From: Mesonia profundi | Lineage (GTDB): Bacteria; Bacteroidota; Bacteroidia; Flavobacteriales; Flavobacteriaceae | Direction: 5' to 3' | Length of the DNA: 64,000 nucleotides | Assembly (NCBI RefSeq): GCF_031085155.1 | Contig: NZ_JAVHUL010000003.1 | Coordinates: forward strand, 1 to 64,000 | Shown: positions 8,517-16,628 of the stretch, one piece after another | Layout: each line of letters starts with the position of its first letter | Position numbering within the stretch: the stretch's first letter is position 1 | Translations under genes and position numbers: made by a program | The notes under the pieces: generated by a model | Told to the model about the DNA's origin: nothing | Databases searched by the model: none | What the model saw: the letters and a program-made list of their open reading frames with translations, nothing else

Positions 8517-10933
8517 ACTTCTTTTTTGATTTCTTCTAATAAGTTTTCTAAGGCTTTTTTAGCCTTCTCTAGCATCGTCATCACTTCTTCTGCTTGCAGG
8601 TTATGTTGTTGCTGGTGCTCTAATTTTTCAAAGAATACGACCACTTTTTCGGCTTTTAATTGACGCAGCATAGGTAAGACTCTGTGTGCGATAAAGGCAA
8701 TTTGTTGAAGATTCGCTTCCGCGGAAGCTTTTCTTAAAGCGTCTAAATTTTGCTGAGAACTTTCTATAAAACTATTCAAAATCACTTTTAAGGAATCTCG
8801 ATCTCCTTCGGTGAACCGAAGTAATTCCGACACATCATAAGACTCGGAAGATTTTGCAAGCTTTTCTTTTACCAAACTTCTAGACACTTCCAAATCAAGA
8901 ATATTGGCAATTTCTAAGTAAAGTTCGTTCGCATTAAAAGGTTTTATAAAGTTGGTCGTAAACCCTTTTTTGAGGTAGATTTCATCGGGGACATCGGTTT
9001 TTCCAGATAATGAAATAACCGGAAGCGTTTTAAATTTAGGAATCTTCCGCAGCTTTCTAATCAATTCAAAACCGTTCATTTTTGGCATTTGTATATCGGT
9101 AATCACCAAATCAAAGACTTGCTTTTTTAGAATCTCCAAAGCCTCTTTTCCGTCTTTGGCAGTCGTTACCTTAAACCCAGCTTGAGAAATTACTTCTTTG
9201 GTGAGCATTAGCTGCGACGGTTCATCGTCAATAATCAAAACTCTTTGTCCTTGCGTGTTTTTGATAGAGATTTCTTCGGTTTCAATACTGGTTTGTGAAG
9301 TGGTTTCTATGGGGAATTCAATATAGAAAGTGGTTCCTTTATCCAGTTCACTCTCCATACGTATGCTTCCCTTAAGTAGATCAACAATCTTTTTTGTGAT
9401 TGCTAAGCCTAACCCAGAACCGCCATATTGCTTTTCGATTCGAGAATCGGCTTGGGAGAATTCTTCAAAGATATTTTTTTGTTGTTCTTGAGAAATGCCA
9501 ATCCCAGTATCGCTAATTTCTATATGAAGTTTTTTTATTTTTCTAGTCTTGGAAGCAATAGAAGCTTTGATGTGAATACTGCCTTCTTCCGTAAATTTAT
9601 AGGCGTTGCCCAATAAGTTAGTTAACACTTGCTGAATCCTAAAAGGATCGCTCATAAAAGTTTCTTCTGTGGTTTTGTCTAAGGAAGTGTGAATCACCAA
9701 GTTGTTTTTGATACTCGTAGGGATACTGGTCTGGATGCTATCTTCAATAATACTTTTAGGCTGAAAAGGTAGTTTTTCTATGGTCATTTTTCCAGCTTCG
9801 AGTTTTGAAAAATCCAAAAGGTCGTTCACCAAATGCAAAATATAGAAAGAGGATTTTTTAAGATGATCCAAGTGATATTGCTGCTTGTCAGATAAAGAGG
9901 TTTTCTTCAGTAAATCTGCGTAGCCCATAATCGTATTTAGGGGAGAGCGTAAATCATGGGTTACCGTCGCCATAATTTGTTTTCTTCTTTTGAGTAAGAA
10001 TTCCGCGTAAGCTTTACTTTTTTCCAACTCCTCTTTGTAACGCTGGCTACTATTGGTGTCTCTAATAATGAGGACAACAAAAAAAATAATCGTAAGAATA
10101 CAAGCAATTCCCAATACGGCAATGATGGTTGCTGTCTCCTCGATTACGGCACTAGAATTGTTTACCTGCTCCACCGATTTTTGTATTTGCTCTCGCTCCA
10201 TCTCCGACCTGATTTTTCTTAACTGTGAAGAAAGTTCTTGGTCATTTTTTAGTAGTTCATTCTCTTTTTTAATCACCTCTTGTTGATACCTTCGTTCTTC
10301 AACTTCGAGCTCACTCAGCACGTTTTTTACGGTGTTAATCAAGGAGTCTGCCGACTGTTGCGTTAATCTTTGTGCGTTGTCTTTCTTGGCGTATTCCAAC
10401 CATTTCACCATCGCATGTCTGGCTTCGGGATTGTAATCTTTAAGAAGCTCATTGTAATTGTCTTCTTCAAATAGATAATTTACTTTTTGAAGATTGTTGA
10501 GCACGCGATCATAATAATTCTCACTCGAATTGTTTTTTCTCACTTTTAGGAGTTCGTGCAAGTTTTGCTCTTTAAGAAGCAAAAGGTTTTGCAAACTATC
10601 CAGCTCGTTTATAATTTCATTCTCTTTATAAACTTGTTGAAGATTTTTTATGAGAGAAGAAATAGTGTCTAATTGTTGCTTAAATTGAGGTAAGTTTTCG
10701 GGCTTTTGATTTTGAATAATGTCCCTACTAATGGCTTCGGCAGCGTATACATTGGTCACGGCCTCATTCATGAGTAACAATTTTTGTTGGTTATCGTTGC
10801 TTAGTTTATTAGCGCTGTTTAAACCAATCACATTGCTGTAAATAAACCAAATAGAAATAGCGGTAAAGGCAGTTAAAAGGAGGTATCCTATAACAACTTT
10901 AAAGGTGATGGAGCGTTTGGTATTTCTAGGCAT
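8513..10933 (-). CDS. Hybrid sensor histidine kinase with receiver and Hpt-like domains
   Basis: This inner-membrane signalling protein has about 806 residues. In order it has a transmembrane helix (near residues 14-35), a long helical extracytoplasmic region, a second membrane helix (IIAVLGIACILTIIFFVVLII, near 270-290), and a HisKA domain with the phospho-acceptor in TVTHDLRSPLNTIMGYADLL. These are followed by an HATPase (ISDTGIGISQEQ, GGSGLGLAITKKI), a receiver (VLIIDDEPSQ, DLVITDIQMPKMNG) and a C-terminal Hpt-like helix bundle with FIAHRVLPML. I chose ATG 10933 (MPRNTKRSITF) over the upstream in-frame ATG at 10966, which adds only a hydrophobic tail. It is convergent with the NtrC-type regulator, overlapping by 4 bases at the stop codons. 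Confidence 0.92.
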   Translation of the reverse strand: MPRNTKRSITFKVVIGYLLLTAFTAISIWFIYSNVIGLNSANKLSNDNQQKLLLMNEAVTNVYAAEAISRDIIQNQKPENLPQFKQQLDTISSLIKNLQQVYKENEIINELDSLQNLLLLKEQNLHELLKVRKNNSSENYYDRVLNNLQKVNYLFEEDNYNELLKDYNPEARHAMVKWLEYAKKDNAQRLTQQSADSLINTVKNVLSELEVEERRYQQEVIKKENELLKNDQELSSQLRKIRSEMEREQIQKSVEQVNNSSAVIEETATIIAVLGIACILTIIFFVVLIIRDTNSSQRYKEELEKSKAYAEFLLKRRKQIMATVTHDLRSPLNTIMGYADLLKKTSLSDKQQYHLDHLKKSSFYILHLVNDLLDFSKLEAGKMTIEKLPFQPKSIIEDSIQTSIPTSIKNNLVIHTSLDKTTEETFMSDPFRIQQVLTNLLGNAYKFTEEGSIHIKASIASKTRKIKKLHIEISDTGIGISQEQQKNIFEEFSQADSRIEKQYGGSGLGLAITKKIVDLLKGSIRMESELDKGTTFYIEFPIETTSQTSIETEEISIKNTQGQRVLIIDDEPSQLMLTKEVISQAGFKVTTAKDGKEALEILKKQVFDLVITDIQMPKMNGFELIRKLRKIPKFKTLPVISLSGKTDVPDEIYLKKGFTTNFIKPFNANELYLEIANILDLEVSRSLVKEKLAKSSESYDVSELLRFTEGDRDSLKVILNSFIESSQQNLDALRKASAEANLQQIAFIAHRVLPMLRQLKAEKVVVFFEKLEHQQQHNLQAEEVMTMLEKAKKALENLLEEIKKEV
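8715..8728. repeat. Example of a dispersed GC-rich palindromic word
   Basis: GCTTCCGCGGAAGC, a perfect 14-bp palindrome inside the hybrid kinase gene. Exact or one- to two-base variants recur across the window in unrelated genes and on both strands (see findings). Confidence 0.6.
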
Positions 10934-10996
10934 ATTCAAAAATAAAATCCTTTGCTTAAAAAGCAATTAAAATTATGATAAATTAAAAAATAAGAT

Positions 10997-11004
10997 TAAT
11001 TTTG
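10997..11004 (+). promoter_or_regulatory. -7 promoter element ahead of the TPP riboswitch
   Basis: TAATTTTG matches TAnnTTTG exactly and lies about 10-15 bases before the riboswitch begins, which is where transcription should start. Confidence 0.6.
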
Positions 11005-11011
11005 TTTTATA

Positions 11012-11090
11012 TCTCAAAGGGGTGTCTTTTTAGGCTGAGATCATACCCAATGAACCTGGGCAGGTAATGCTGCCAAGGGAAATGCAAAAG
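11012..11090 (+). ncRNA. TPP riboswitch (THI element)
   Basis: The conserved aptamer blocks occur in order. GGGGTGTC is at 11019-11026, GCTGAGATCATACCC at about 11034-11047 (pyrimidine-binding core CUGAGA), GAACCTG at 11052-11058, and GGTAATGCTG then AAGGGAAATGC at about 11063-11084. This matches the TPP aptamer consensus with a very short P3 region. It is followed by a terminator hairpin and then by a TonB-dependent receptor gene, so TPP binding should stop transcription of the receptor. Confidence 0.97.
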
Positions 11091-11117
11091 TTTGCTAGCG
11101 ACTTTTGTAGTATGCGC

Positions 11118-11154
11118 TCCTGAACGACTTTTAAAAAGTCTTCAGGATTTTTTT
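11118..11154 (+). terminator. Riboswitch expression-platform terminator
   Basis: A stem of TCCTGAA plus GACTTTT (one bulged C) pairs with AAAAGTC plus TTCAGGA, followed by T7. It lies between the TPP aptamer and the receptor start, the expected position of a ligand-controlled terminator. GCAAAAGT at 11084-11091 can pair with ACTTTTGT at 11101-11108, a candidate part of the switching helix. Confidence 0.85.
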
Positions 11155-11211
11155 ATTTAATTTTAAACCAAAGAATAATCGCCCCTTTTATTCGTAAAAA
11201 ATGTATTACGA

Positions 11212-13608
11212 ATGAAAAATGTATTATTTGCAGTGTCTTTACTATTTACGACACTTGTCTTTGCTCAAGACAAAATTATTATTTCTGGAACTGTCGTTCA
11301 AGATGCTAACGAATTACCAAATGTAGCCGTAGAAATAATAGGAACTAGCCAAGCTGCGATTAGCGACCTTAATGGAGCTTTTAAATTTTACGTTTTCCCA
11401 GGAAATTATCAGCTAAAATTTACCTACGGAAACTCAAAAACTCTAGAAGTCAAAGCATTTAAAGATCAACACATCATCGTTAATATGTCTAACGCGCAAG
11501 AACAATTAGATGAGGTTTTCCTTTCTTCTATTCGGGTCGCTGCCGACTCGCCCATTACTTATAGCAATTTGAGTAATGAGGAAATTGCGCAGCGTAATCT
11601 AGGTCAGGATATTCCTGTGTTGATGAATTACCTGCCTTCTGTGGTGACTACTACAGATGCTGGAAACGGAGTAGGTTACACCAGTTTGCGCGTTCGCGGA
11701 AGCGATGCTACCAGAACTAATGTAACCATTAACGGGATTCCTTATAATGATTCTGAAAGTCAGGGTTCATTTTGGGTCAACTTAGGCGATATCGCCTCTT
11801 CGGTAGAGAACATTCAGTTGCAGCGCGGCGTGGGGACTTCTACTAACGGAGCCGGAGCCTTTGGTGCCAGTCTTAATATTTTGACAGACCGTTACAGGGA
11901 AGAAGCTTACGCAGAAATTTCTAATAGTTACGGCTCTTACAACACGCATAAACACACCGCAAAATTTAGCACAGGTTTATTTAATGAACATTGGGAATTC
12001 GCCGGAAGGGCTTCTCTCATAAAAAGTGATGGTTATATAGATCGCGCCGAGTCTGAATTGAAATCTTACTTTTTACAAGGAGCTTACGTGAATAACAATA
12101 CGCTGGTAAAAGCTCTCGTTTTTGGCGGAAAACAAAAAACTTATCAAGCTTGGTACGGGATTGAGGAAGATCAATTGAAAGAGGATAGAAGACATAATCC
12201 TGCCGGGGAATATACCGATGAAGATGGAAATACCAAGTACTACGACAACCAAACCGATAACTACCAGCAAGATCATTTTCAATTGCTGTGGGATCAAAAA
12301 TACGATGCTAATTGGTCCACTAATTTAGGTTTGCATTATACGATAGGGAAAGGCTATTATGAAGAATACCAAGAAGATGCCGTGTTAGTAGATTTCGGTT
12401 TACCCGATTTTAATTCCGAAGGAACTGAAATAAGTACTTCAGATTTGGTGAATAGAACTTGGCTGGACAATCACTTTTACGGACTTACCTTCAACGGAAC
12501 TTATAAAGACCAAAGAATGGAATTGATTTTGGGTGGAGGAATTAATAAATACGAAGGCGATCATTTTGGAGAAGTTATTTATACGCGCTTTGCCCAGAAT
12601 CTAGATCCTGATAACGAGTATTATTTTAATGTAGCCAATAAAACTGATTTTAATATCTACGGAAAAGCAACGGTCGCTATTTTTGAAAACTTTAAAGCTT
12701 TTGGAGACTTGCAATTAAGAACTCTTAGTTATTCCACCAGCGGCTTGTTAGATGAAGGCGTAGATTTGCTTATAGATGATAGCTTTACTTTCTTTAATCC
12801 CAAAGTGGGATTGACTTATAAATTAGATAAAGCCAATCAGTTGTACGCTTCTTTGGCGATAGCACATCGGGAACCAACAAGAACCGATTATAAAAATGCT
12901 CTATTTAATAATGCCAATAAGCCAGAGGAAGAAAAACTAACCGATTATGAGTTGGGATATCGTTTAAAAGCGGAAAAGTTTCAGCTAAATGCGAACCTAT
13001 ATTATATGGATTATAAAAACCAACTGGTACTAACGGGAGGTATTGATAATTCGGGGGAACCGGTACGCGAAAATAGTGGAGACTCTTACCGTTTAGGAGT
13101 AGAAATAGAAGCTTCGGTAAAGCTCTTACCTAATTTGAGCGTTCATCCTAATGTGGCTTTAAGCCGAAATAAAAATAGAGATTTTAATACCAAATTTGAT
13201 GGCGAACTTCAAGACTTTGGAGATACCAGTATTTCTTTTTCTCCTGAAATAGTGGCGGGAAATAGAATTAGTTATTCGCCCATTTCTAATTTACAGTTCA
13301 ACTTCCTAAGTAAGTTTGTTGGCGAGCAATATATGAGCAATATAGAATCTGAAGCCTCTTTACTAGAAAGCTATTTTATCAATGATCTTAGCATCCAATA
13401 TGTGTGGAAAAAATCGTCTTTATTTAAAGAAGTAGTTTTCACGGGAATGGTCAACAATATTTTTGATGTAGAATATATCTCTAATGGATACTATTATTCT
13501 TTTGAGGATGATTATTCTAATCCAGGAACAATAGAAACTAAAGAAGGCGCAGGATATTACCCACAAGCGACGATTAATTTCTTAGCGGGAATTACATTAA
13601 AATTCTAA
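11212..13608 (+). CDS. TonB-dependent outer-membrane receptor, probable thiamine receptor
   Basis: This 798-residue outer-membrane protein has a signal peptide (MKNVLFAVSLLFTTLVFAQ), an N-terminal carboxypeptidase-regulatory-like beta domain (IISGTVVQDANELPNVAVEI), a plug domain (QDIPVLMNYLPSVVTTTDAGNGVGYTSLRVRGSDATRTNVTINGIPYND) and a 22-strand-type barrel ending in NFLAGITLKF. The C-terminal aromatic residue is typical of barrels. The TPP riboswitch directly upstream is the strongest clue to substrate. Riboswitch-controlled receptors in Bacteroidetes are known as thiamine transporters (OMR1 group). It ends at its own terminator, so it is monocistronic. Confidence 0.93.
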   Translation: MKNVLFAVSLLFTTLVFAQDKIIISGTVVQDANELPNVAVEIIGTSQAAISDLNGAFKFYVFPGNYQLKFTYGNSKTLEVKAFKDQHIIVNMSNAQEQLDEVFLSSIRVAADSPITYSNLSNEEIAQRNLGQDIPVLMNYLPSVVTTTDAGNGVGYTSLRVRGSDATRTNVTINGIPYNDSESQGSFWVNLGDIASSVENIQLQRGVGTSTNGAGAFGASLNILTDRYREEAYAEISNSYGSYNTHKHTAKFSTGLFNEHWEFAGRASLIKSDGYIDRAESELKSYFLQGAYVNNNTLVKALVFGGKQKTYQAWYGIEEDQLKEDRRHNPAGEYTDEDGNTKYYDNQTDNYQQDHFQLLWDQKYDANWSTNLGLHYTIGKGYYEEYQEDAVLVDFGLPDFNSEGTEISTSDLVNRTWLDNHFYGLTFNGTYKDQRMELILGGGINKYEGDHFGEVIYTRFAQNLDPDNEYYFNVANKTDFNIYGKATVAIFENFKAFGDLQLRTLSYSTSGLLDEGVDLLIDDSFTFFNPKVGLTYKLDKANQLYASLAIAHREPTRTDYKNALFNNANKPEEEKLTDYELGYRLKAEKFQLNANLYYMDYKNQLVLTGGIDNSGEPVRENSGDSYRLGVEIEASVKLLPNLSVHPNVALSRNKNRDFNTKFDGELQDFGDTSISFSPEIVAGNRISYSPISNLQFNFLSKFVGEQYMSNIESEASLLESYFINDLSIQYVWKKSSLFKEVVFTGMVNNIFDVEYISNGYYYSFEDDYSNPGTIETKEGAGYYPQATINFLAGITLKF

Positions 13609-13630
13609 GTTTTAGCCCATGTTGAATTTT

Positions 13631-13672
13631 AAAAAGCGGTTTAGATTTTTCTAAACCGTTTTTTTTTTTTTT
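13631..13672 (+). terminator. Intrinsic terminator after the thiamine receptor
   Basis: The 9-bp stem CGGTTTAGA with TCTAAACCG (13637-13645, 13650-13658) is followed by a long T run of about 14. Confidence 0.9.
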
Positions 13673-13703
13673 ACCTTTATAAGGCTAACACAACCAGTTA
13701 ATT

Positions 13704-14408
13704 ATGAAAAAAATTACCTATTTGATTATTTTATTGTTCAGTTTTAAGGGTTTTGCGCAAGTAGCTCCTTTACAAGACTATACATGGTATTTAGAAAAAC
13801 TGGTCATTAACGGCAATGATTTTCCACCACCTGTAGCTTATCAAAATTCTTACACTGTAATATTTGAGGACAATAATCCTTCTTGTTTATTTGATGCTCC
13901 TTGTTATCCATTAAATACGGATCTAACTTACAACCAAAATCAAAGTTTTAATATCAATAATACTGGTACTCCTCTAGATTGCGGCGGTGTGCCAGCATAT
14001 GCTATAGACTTTGAAGAAATATTTATGGAAGATTTTACAAATCTAGGTTTACCAGGGTTTAATCCCTATGTCTACACTTTTAATAATCAATCTACTTATA
14101 TAGAATTAACTATAACAAACGCTAATGGTGTTCAGGCTATTTACAGTAATGAGCAATTGGTAGTGGTAAGTAAGAACAAGCTTCAGGTTCAACTTTCTCC
14201 AAATCCTGTGGTGAGTAACTTTCAGTTGGAGATGGAGCAGGGAAAAGAAATAAAATCAGTGCGTATTTTTTCCGTTAACGGAAAAGAAGTATTAAAATTT
14301 AATGAAACTCAATCTATTTATGATGTTTTACAGTTAAGTCAAGGAATTTATTTTGTACAAACAGAAACCGAAAAAGGAAAAAGTATCATTAAAATAGTGA
14401 AACGGTAA
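13704..14408 (+). CDS. Secreted protein with T9SS type A sorting domain
   Basis: The 234-residue protein has a signal peptide (MKKITYLIILLFSFKGFAQ), a central domain with four cysteines (SCLFDAPCYP, DCGG) of unknown role, and a C-terminal type A sorting domain of about 75 residues (VQLSPNPVVSNFQLEM...VRIFSVNGKEVLKF...LSQGIYFVQTETEKGKSIIKIVKR). The last domain directs export through the type IX secretion system, after which it is cleaved and the cargo released or attached to the cell surface. The start of the mature part (VAPLQDYTWYLEKLVINGNDFPPP) resembles small flavobacterial secreted proteins without known function. Confidence 0.88.
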   Translation: MKKITYLIILLFSFKGFAQVAPLQDYTWYLEKLVINGNDFPPPVAYQNSYTVIFEDNNPSCLFDAPCYPLNTDLTYNQNQSFNINNTGTPLDCGGVPAYAIDFEEIFMEDFTNLGLPGFNPYVYTFNNQSTYIELTITNANGVQAIYSNEQLVVVSKNKLQVQLSPNPVVSNFQLEMEQGKEIKSVRIFSVNGKEVLKFNETQSIYDVLQLSQGIYFVQTETEKGKSIIKIVKR

Positions 14409-14419
14409 ATAGAGATAAA

Positions 14420-14458
14420 AGCAAAAAAACCTGAAATTTAATTTCAGGTTTTTTTGCT
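14420..14458. terminator. Bidirectional terminator between convergent genes
   Basis: A nearly perfect palindrome (AAAAAAACCTGAAATT paired with AATTTCAGGTTTTTTT) separates the T9SS cargo gene and the convergent lipoprotein gene. Confidence 0.9.
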
Positions 14459-14487
14459 TTTTAATTTTATACGAGAGGAAAGAAAAT

Positions 14488-14928
14488 TTAATTTCTTACA
14501 TTCAGTAAGCCGTTACCATTTTGAACCACGCGGTATCTAAATAAAGGATATCTTAAATTTTCTTCGTCTCCTTCAACCACTCCGCCTGTAAATAAGTCGT
14601 AGGTATTGCCTTCACAACCGCAAAAGATGTGAATACCGTTCAGCTCCATGGCTACACATTCATTTTTTCTAGGATGATTGGGATCGGCGGCATCGAAAGC
14701 GACAAAGGAGTCGGCTCCATTTTTCATAATCACGATACCTGCATTTCCATAATTGGGAACATAAACAGGACTAGAAGGAAAATTAAGGCTATTGTATTGT
14801 GGTAAGCTTAAATCGATTTGGAAGTTGACATTCACATCCAATAAATTAGGATTGTTGTTAAGCGTATCATCACTGCTGCAGGCGGTGATCACGGAAAGAA
14901 ATAAAATTCCGATAAGGAGTTTTTTCAT
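14488..14928 (-). CDS. Lipoprotein with a degenerate Rieske-like domain
   Basis: About 146 residues from the ATG at 14928 (MKKLLIGILFLSVITAC). The lipobox Cys near residue 16 is followed by SSDD, typical of flavobacterial lipoproteins. The mature part ends in FVAFDAADPNHPRKNECVAMEL...HIFCGCEGNTYDLFTGGVVEG, which aligns by eye with a Rieske [2Fe-2S] fold. The usual CxH box is replaced by DPNH and the usual CPCHG by CGCEG. The cluster ligands are thus incomplete, so it may bind no cluster. The upstream in-frame ATG at 14952 was not chosen because the signal peptide fits the later one. It shares a bidirectional terminator with the T9SS gene. Confidence 0.75.
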   Translation of the reverse strand: MKKLLIGILFLSVITACSSDDTLNNNPNLLDVNVNFQIDLSLPQYNSLNFPSSPVYVPNYGNAGIVIMKNGADSFVAFDAADPNHPRKNECVAMELNGIHIFCGCEGNTYDLFTGGVVEGDEENLRYPLFRYRVVQNGNGLLNVRN

Positions 14929-14962
14929 GAGAAAGGGGTTTTTAGACCGCAATTTAATATAA

Positions 14963-14993
14963 TTGCTAAGCTTGTTAAAATTTATTATCTTTG
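14963..14993 (+). promoter_or_regulatory. greA promoter
   Basis: TTG at 14963-14965 and TATCTTTG at 14986-14993 are separated by 20 bases, matching both parts of the Bacteroidetes -33/-7 promoter. The predicted transcript begins near 15000, immediately before a hairpin. Confidence 0.65.
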
Positions 14994-15003
14994 TTTGTTA
15001 CAG

Positions 15004-15030
15004 GAATCCCATGTGAGTGGGATTCTTTTT
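15004..15030 (+). promoter_or_regulatory. Terminator-like hairpin in the greA leader
   Basis: A perfect 8-bp stem GAATCCCA with TGGGATTC, loop TGTGAG, is followed by T5. It lies between the predicted transcription start and the greA ATG at 15051, so it can act as an attenuator or as a 5'-end stabiliser. Confidence 0.6.
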
Positions 15031-15050
15031 GTTATATAAACGATGAAGTT

Positions 15051-15527
15051 ATGAGTAAAGTATCTTATTACACAGCAGAAGGTTTAAAAAGATTAAAAGA
15101 CGAATTAAACCAGTTAAGAGACGTAGAAAGACCAAATGCTTCTCAGGCCATTGCGGAGGCTAGAGACAAAGGAGATTTAAGTGAAAATGCCGAATATGAT
15201 GCCGCCAAAGAGGCGCAAGGCTTGTTAGAGTTTAAAATTTCTAAATTGGAAGCGGTGGTTTCTAACGCAAGAATTGTTGATGAATCACAATTAGACACTT
15301 CAAAAGTATTGATTCATAGTACGGTAAAAATAAAAAACACCACCAATAAAATGGAAGTGACTTATAAGTTGGTGGCTCAAAGTGAAGCCGACTTAAAGTC
15401 GGGGAAAATCTCTGTAGATTCTCCCATTGGGAAAGGTTTACTGGGAAAAGTGGTAGGCGATAAAGCGGAAATACAAGTTCCTAATGGAACAATGACTTTT
15501 GAGATTCTTGAAATTTCTAGAGTATAA
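15051..15527 (+). CDS. greA: Transcription elongation factor GreA
   Basis: GreA enters the secondary channel of RNA polymerase and stimulates cleavage of backtracked RNA. The 158-residue protein has an N-terminal coiled coil with the family tip residues (ARDKGDLSENAEYDAAKEAQG, acidic residues D and E) and a C-terminal FKBP-like domain (ADLKSGKISVDSPIGKGLLGKVVGDKAEIQVPNG). I chose ATG 15051 (MSKVSYYTAEGL). The in-frame start at 14991 falls inside the promoter and would read through the leader hairpin. Monocistronic, with a strong bidirectional terminator downstream. Confidence 0.97.
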   Translation: MSKVSYYTAEGLKRLKDELNQLRDVERPNASQAIAEARDKGDLSENAEYDAAKEAQGLLEFKISKLEAVVSNARIVDESQLDTSKVLIHSTVKIKNTTNKMEVTYKLVAQSEADLKSGKISVDSPIGKGLLGKVVGDKAEIQVPNGTMTFEILEISRV

Positions 15528-15566
15528 TACCAAGTTAATTGCGACATTACGTATTCAAATTGATAT
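15527..15566. repeat. Short internally deleted copy of an ATACCAA-ended repeat
   Basis: This 40-bp segment begins ATACCAAGTTAATT, contains GCGACATTAC and ends AAATTGATAT. Read on the minus strand it aligns with the left end of the 180-bp element at 39541 (ATACCAAATTAA...GTAATGTCGCATTT). The first base overlaps the greA stop codon. Confidence 0.55.
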
Positions 15567-15597
15567 AAAAACTAAGCTTTACGGAAGCAAAATAAGA

Positions 15598-15628
15598 AAG
15601 CCTTTTCAAGAAATTGAAAAGGCTTTTT
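15598..15628. terminator. Bidirectional terminator between greA and arsM
   Basis: Stem AGCCTTTTCAA with TTGAAAAGGCT (15599-15609, 15614-15624) and T5. It serves greA on the plus strand and the arsM operon on the minus strand. Confidence 0.9.
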
Positions 15629-15656
15629 ATTTTAAACTGTTTGGTTTGAAAACTTT

Positions 15657-16625
15657 CTAACAGCAACCGCCACCATCATAATGATACGTAGATTCACTGA
15701 AGAAAATATCATCTCTATCTAAGCTTTTTAAAGCCTCAGTTGTTTTGTCACAAATGGCGATAGGCTGATTTTTAAGTAAAATGTGCCCTTCTTTATCATC
15801 AAAAAAATCTTCATCACCGTAATAAATAGCTGCTTTTCCCGTAAAAATACAAGGTCCGTCTTTGGGCATAGGGTCCTTAATGGCAGCCACTTCTATACTT
15901 TCAATATAGATAAGCTCGTCTGTAGGATAGTTTTTGGGATCTAAAATTCGATAGGGTTTCTTGGCTCTTATTTCTATGGTTCCAAAACCAGCATCAGTAA
16001 GCATTTTTACATATTCTTTTAAGGGAAGGCTTCCGCTTAAGCAAAGGGCACGCAAACGTTCGTCATTCCGTAAAGTATCATTCATTTCTTGCTCACAAAT
16101 AGGATCGCTCATGACCAATCTTCCGTGAGGCTTTAGCACACGATACATTTCGGCAATCGCCATTTTAAGTTCTTCAGTTTTAAAAATATTGAATAAGCAA
16201 TTTTGAGCGGCAACATCAATACTTTCATCTTCTACAGGTAAATTTAACGCATCTCCTTTACGTAAATCTACAAATCCCGACTTGAACCAAGGATTAACTT
16301 CCTTGGCTTCCTTAAAATTTTTGCGAGAAGCTTCCAGCATTTCATCTACCACATCAATCCCAATTACGCCTTGTTCTTGTCTAGAAAAGTACGCAAATTG
16401 TAAAAGCTCCATTCCGCCACCCACACCAACATATAATGTTTTGGGTTGGTTGGCTAAATCTCTTGCATGAACGGTACTGCCACAGCCGTAGTTCATTTCT
16501 TGCATAATTTTCGGGATTTTTAAGCCCGGTAATTCCCAAACAGGATTGGTGGTACAGCATAAACCTACATCTGGGCTAAGTGCTGCATCTTTATAAACGT
16601 TTTTAGTAGTTTCTAAATAGCTCAT
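15657..16625 (-). CDS. arsM: Arsenite methyltransferase, arsenosugar-biosynthesis type
   Basis: It probably methylates arsenite using S-adenosylmethionine. The 322-residue protein opens with VYKDAALSPDVGLCCTTNPVWELPGLKIPKIMQEMNYGCGST, whose CC and C are typical arsenic-binding cysteines of the arsenosugar-type ArsM. It continues with the SAM loop LYVGVGGGMELLQFAYF and IGIDVVDEMLEASR, and DPICEQEM later. It ends in YHYDGGGCC, a further thiol pair. An ATG at 16625 is preferred over the GTG one codon earlier. It is last in a four-gene operon with purine nucleoside phosphorylase, a TIGR04282 glycosyltransferase and a rhodanese, an arrangement I know from arsenosugar biosynthesis loci. The radical SAM partner ArsS is not in the window. 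Confidence 0.88.
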   Translation of the reverse strand: MSYLETTKNVYKDAALSPDVGLCCTTNPVWELPGLKIPKIMQEMNYGCGSTVHARDLANQPKTLYVGVGGGMELLQFAYFSRQEQGVIGIDVVDEMLEASRKNFKEAKEVNPWFKSGFVDLRKGDALNLPVEDESIDVAAQNCLFNIFKTEELKMAIAEMYRVLKPHGRLVMSDPICEQEMNDTLRNDERLRALCLSGSLPLKEYVKMLTDAGFGTIEIRAKKPYRILDPKNYPTDELIYIESIEVAAIKDPMPKDGPCIFTGKAAIYYGDEDFFDDKEGHILLKNQPIAICDKTTEALKSLDRDDIFFSESTYHYDGGGCC

Positions 16626-16628
16626 CAC

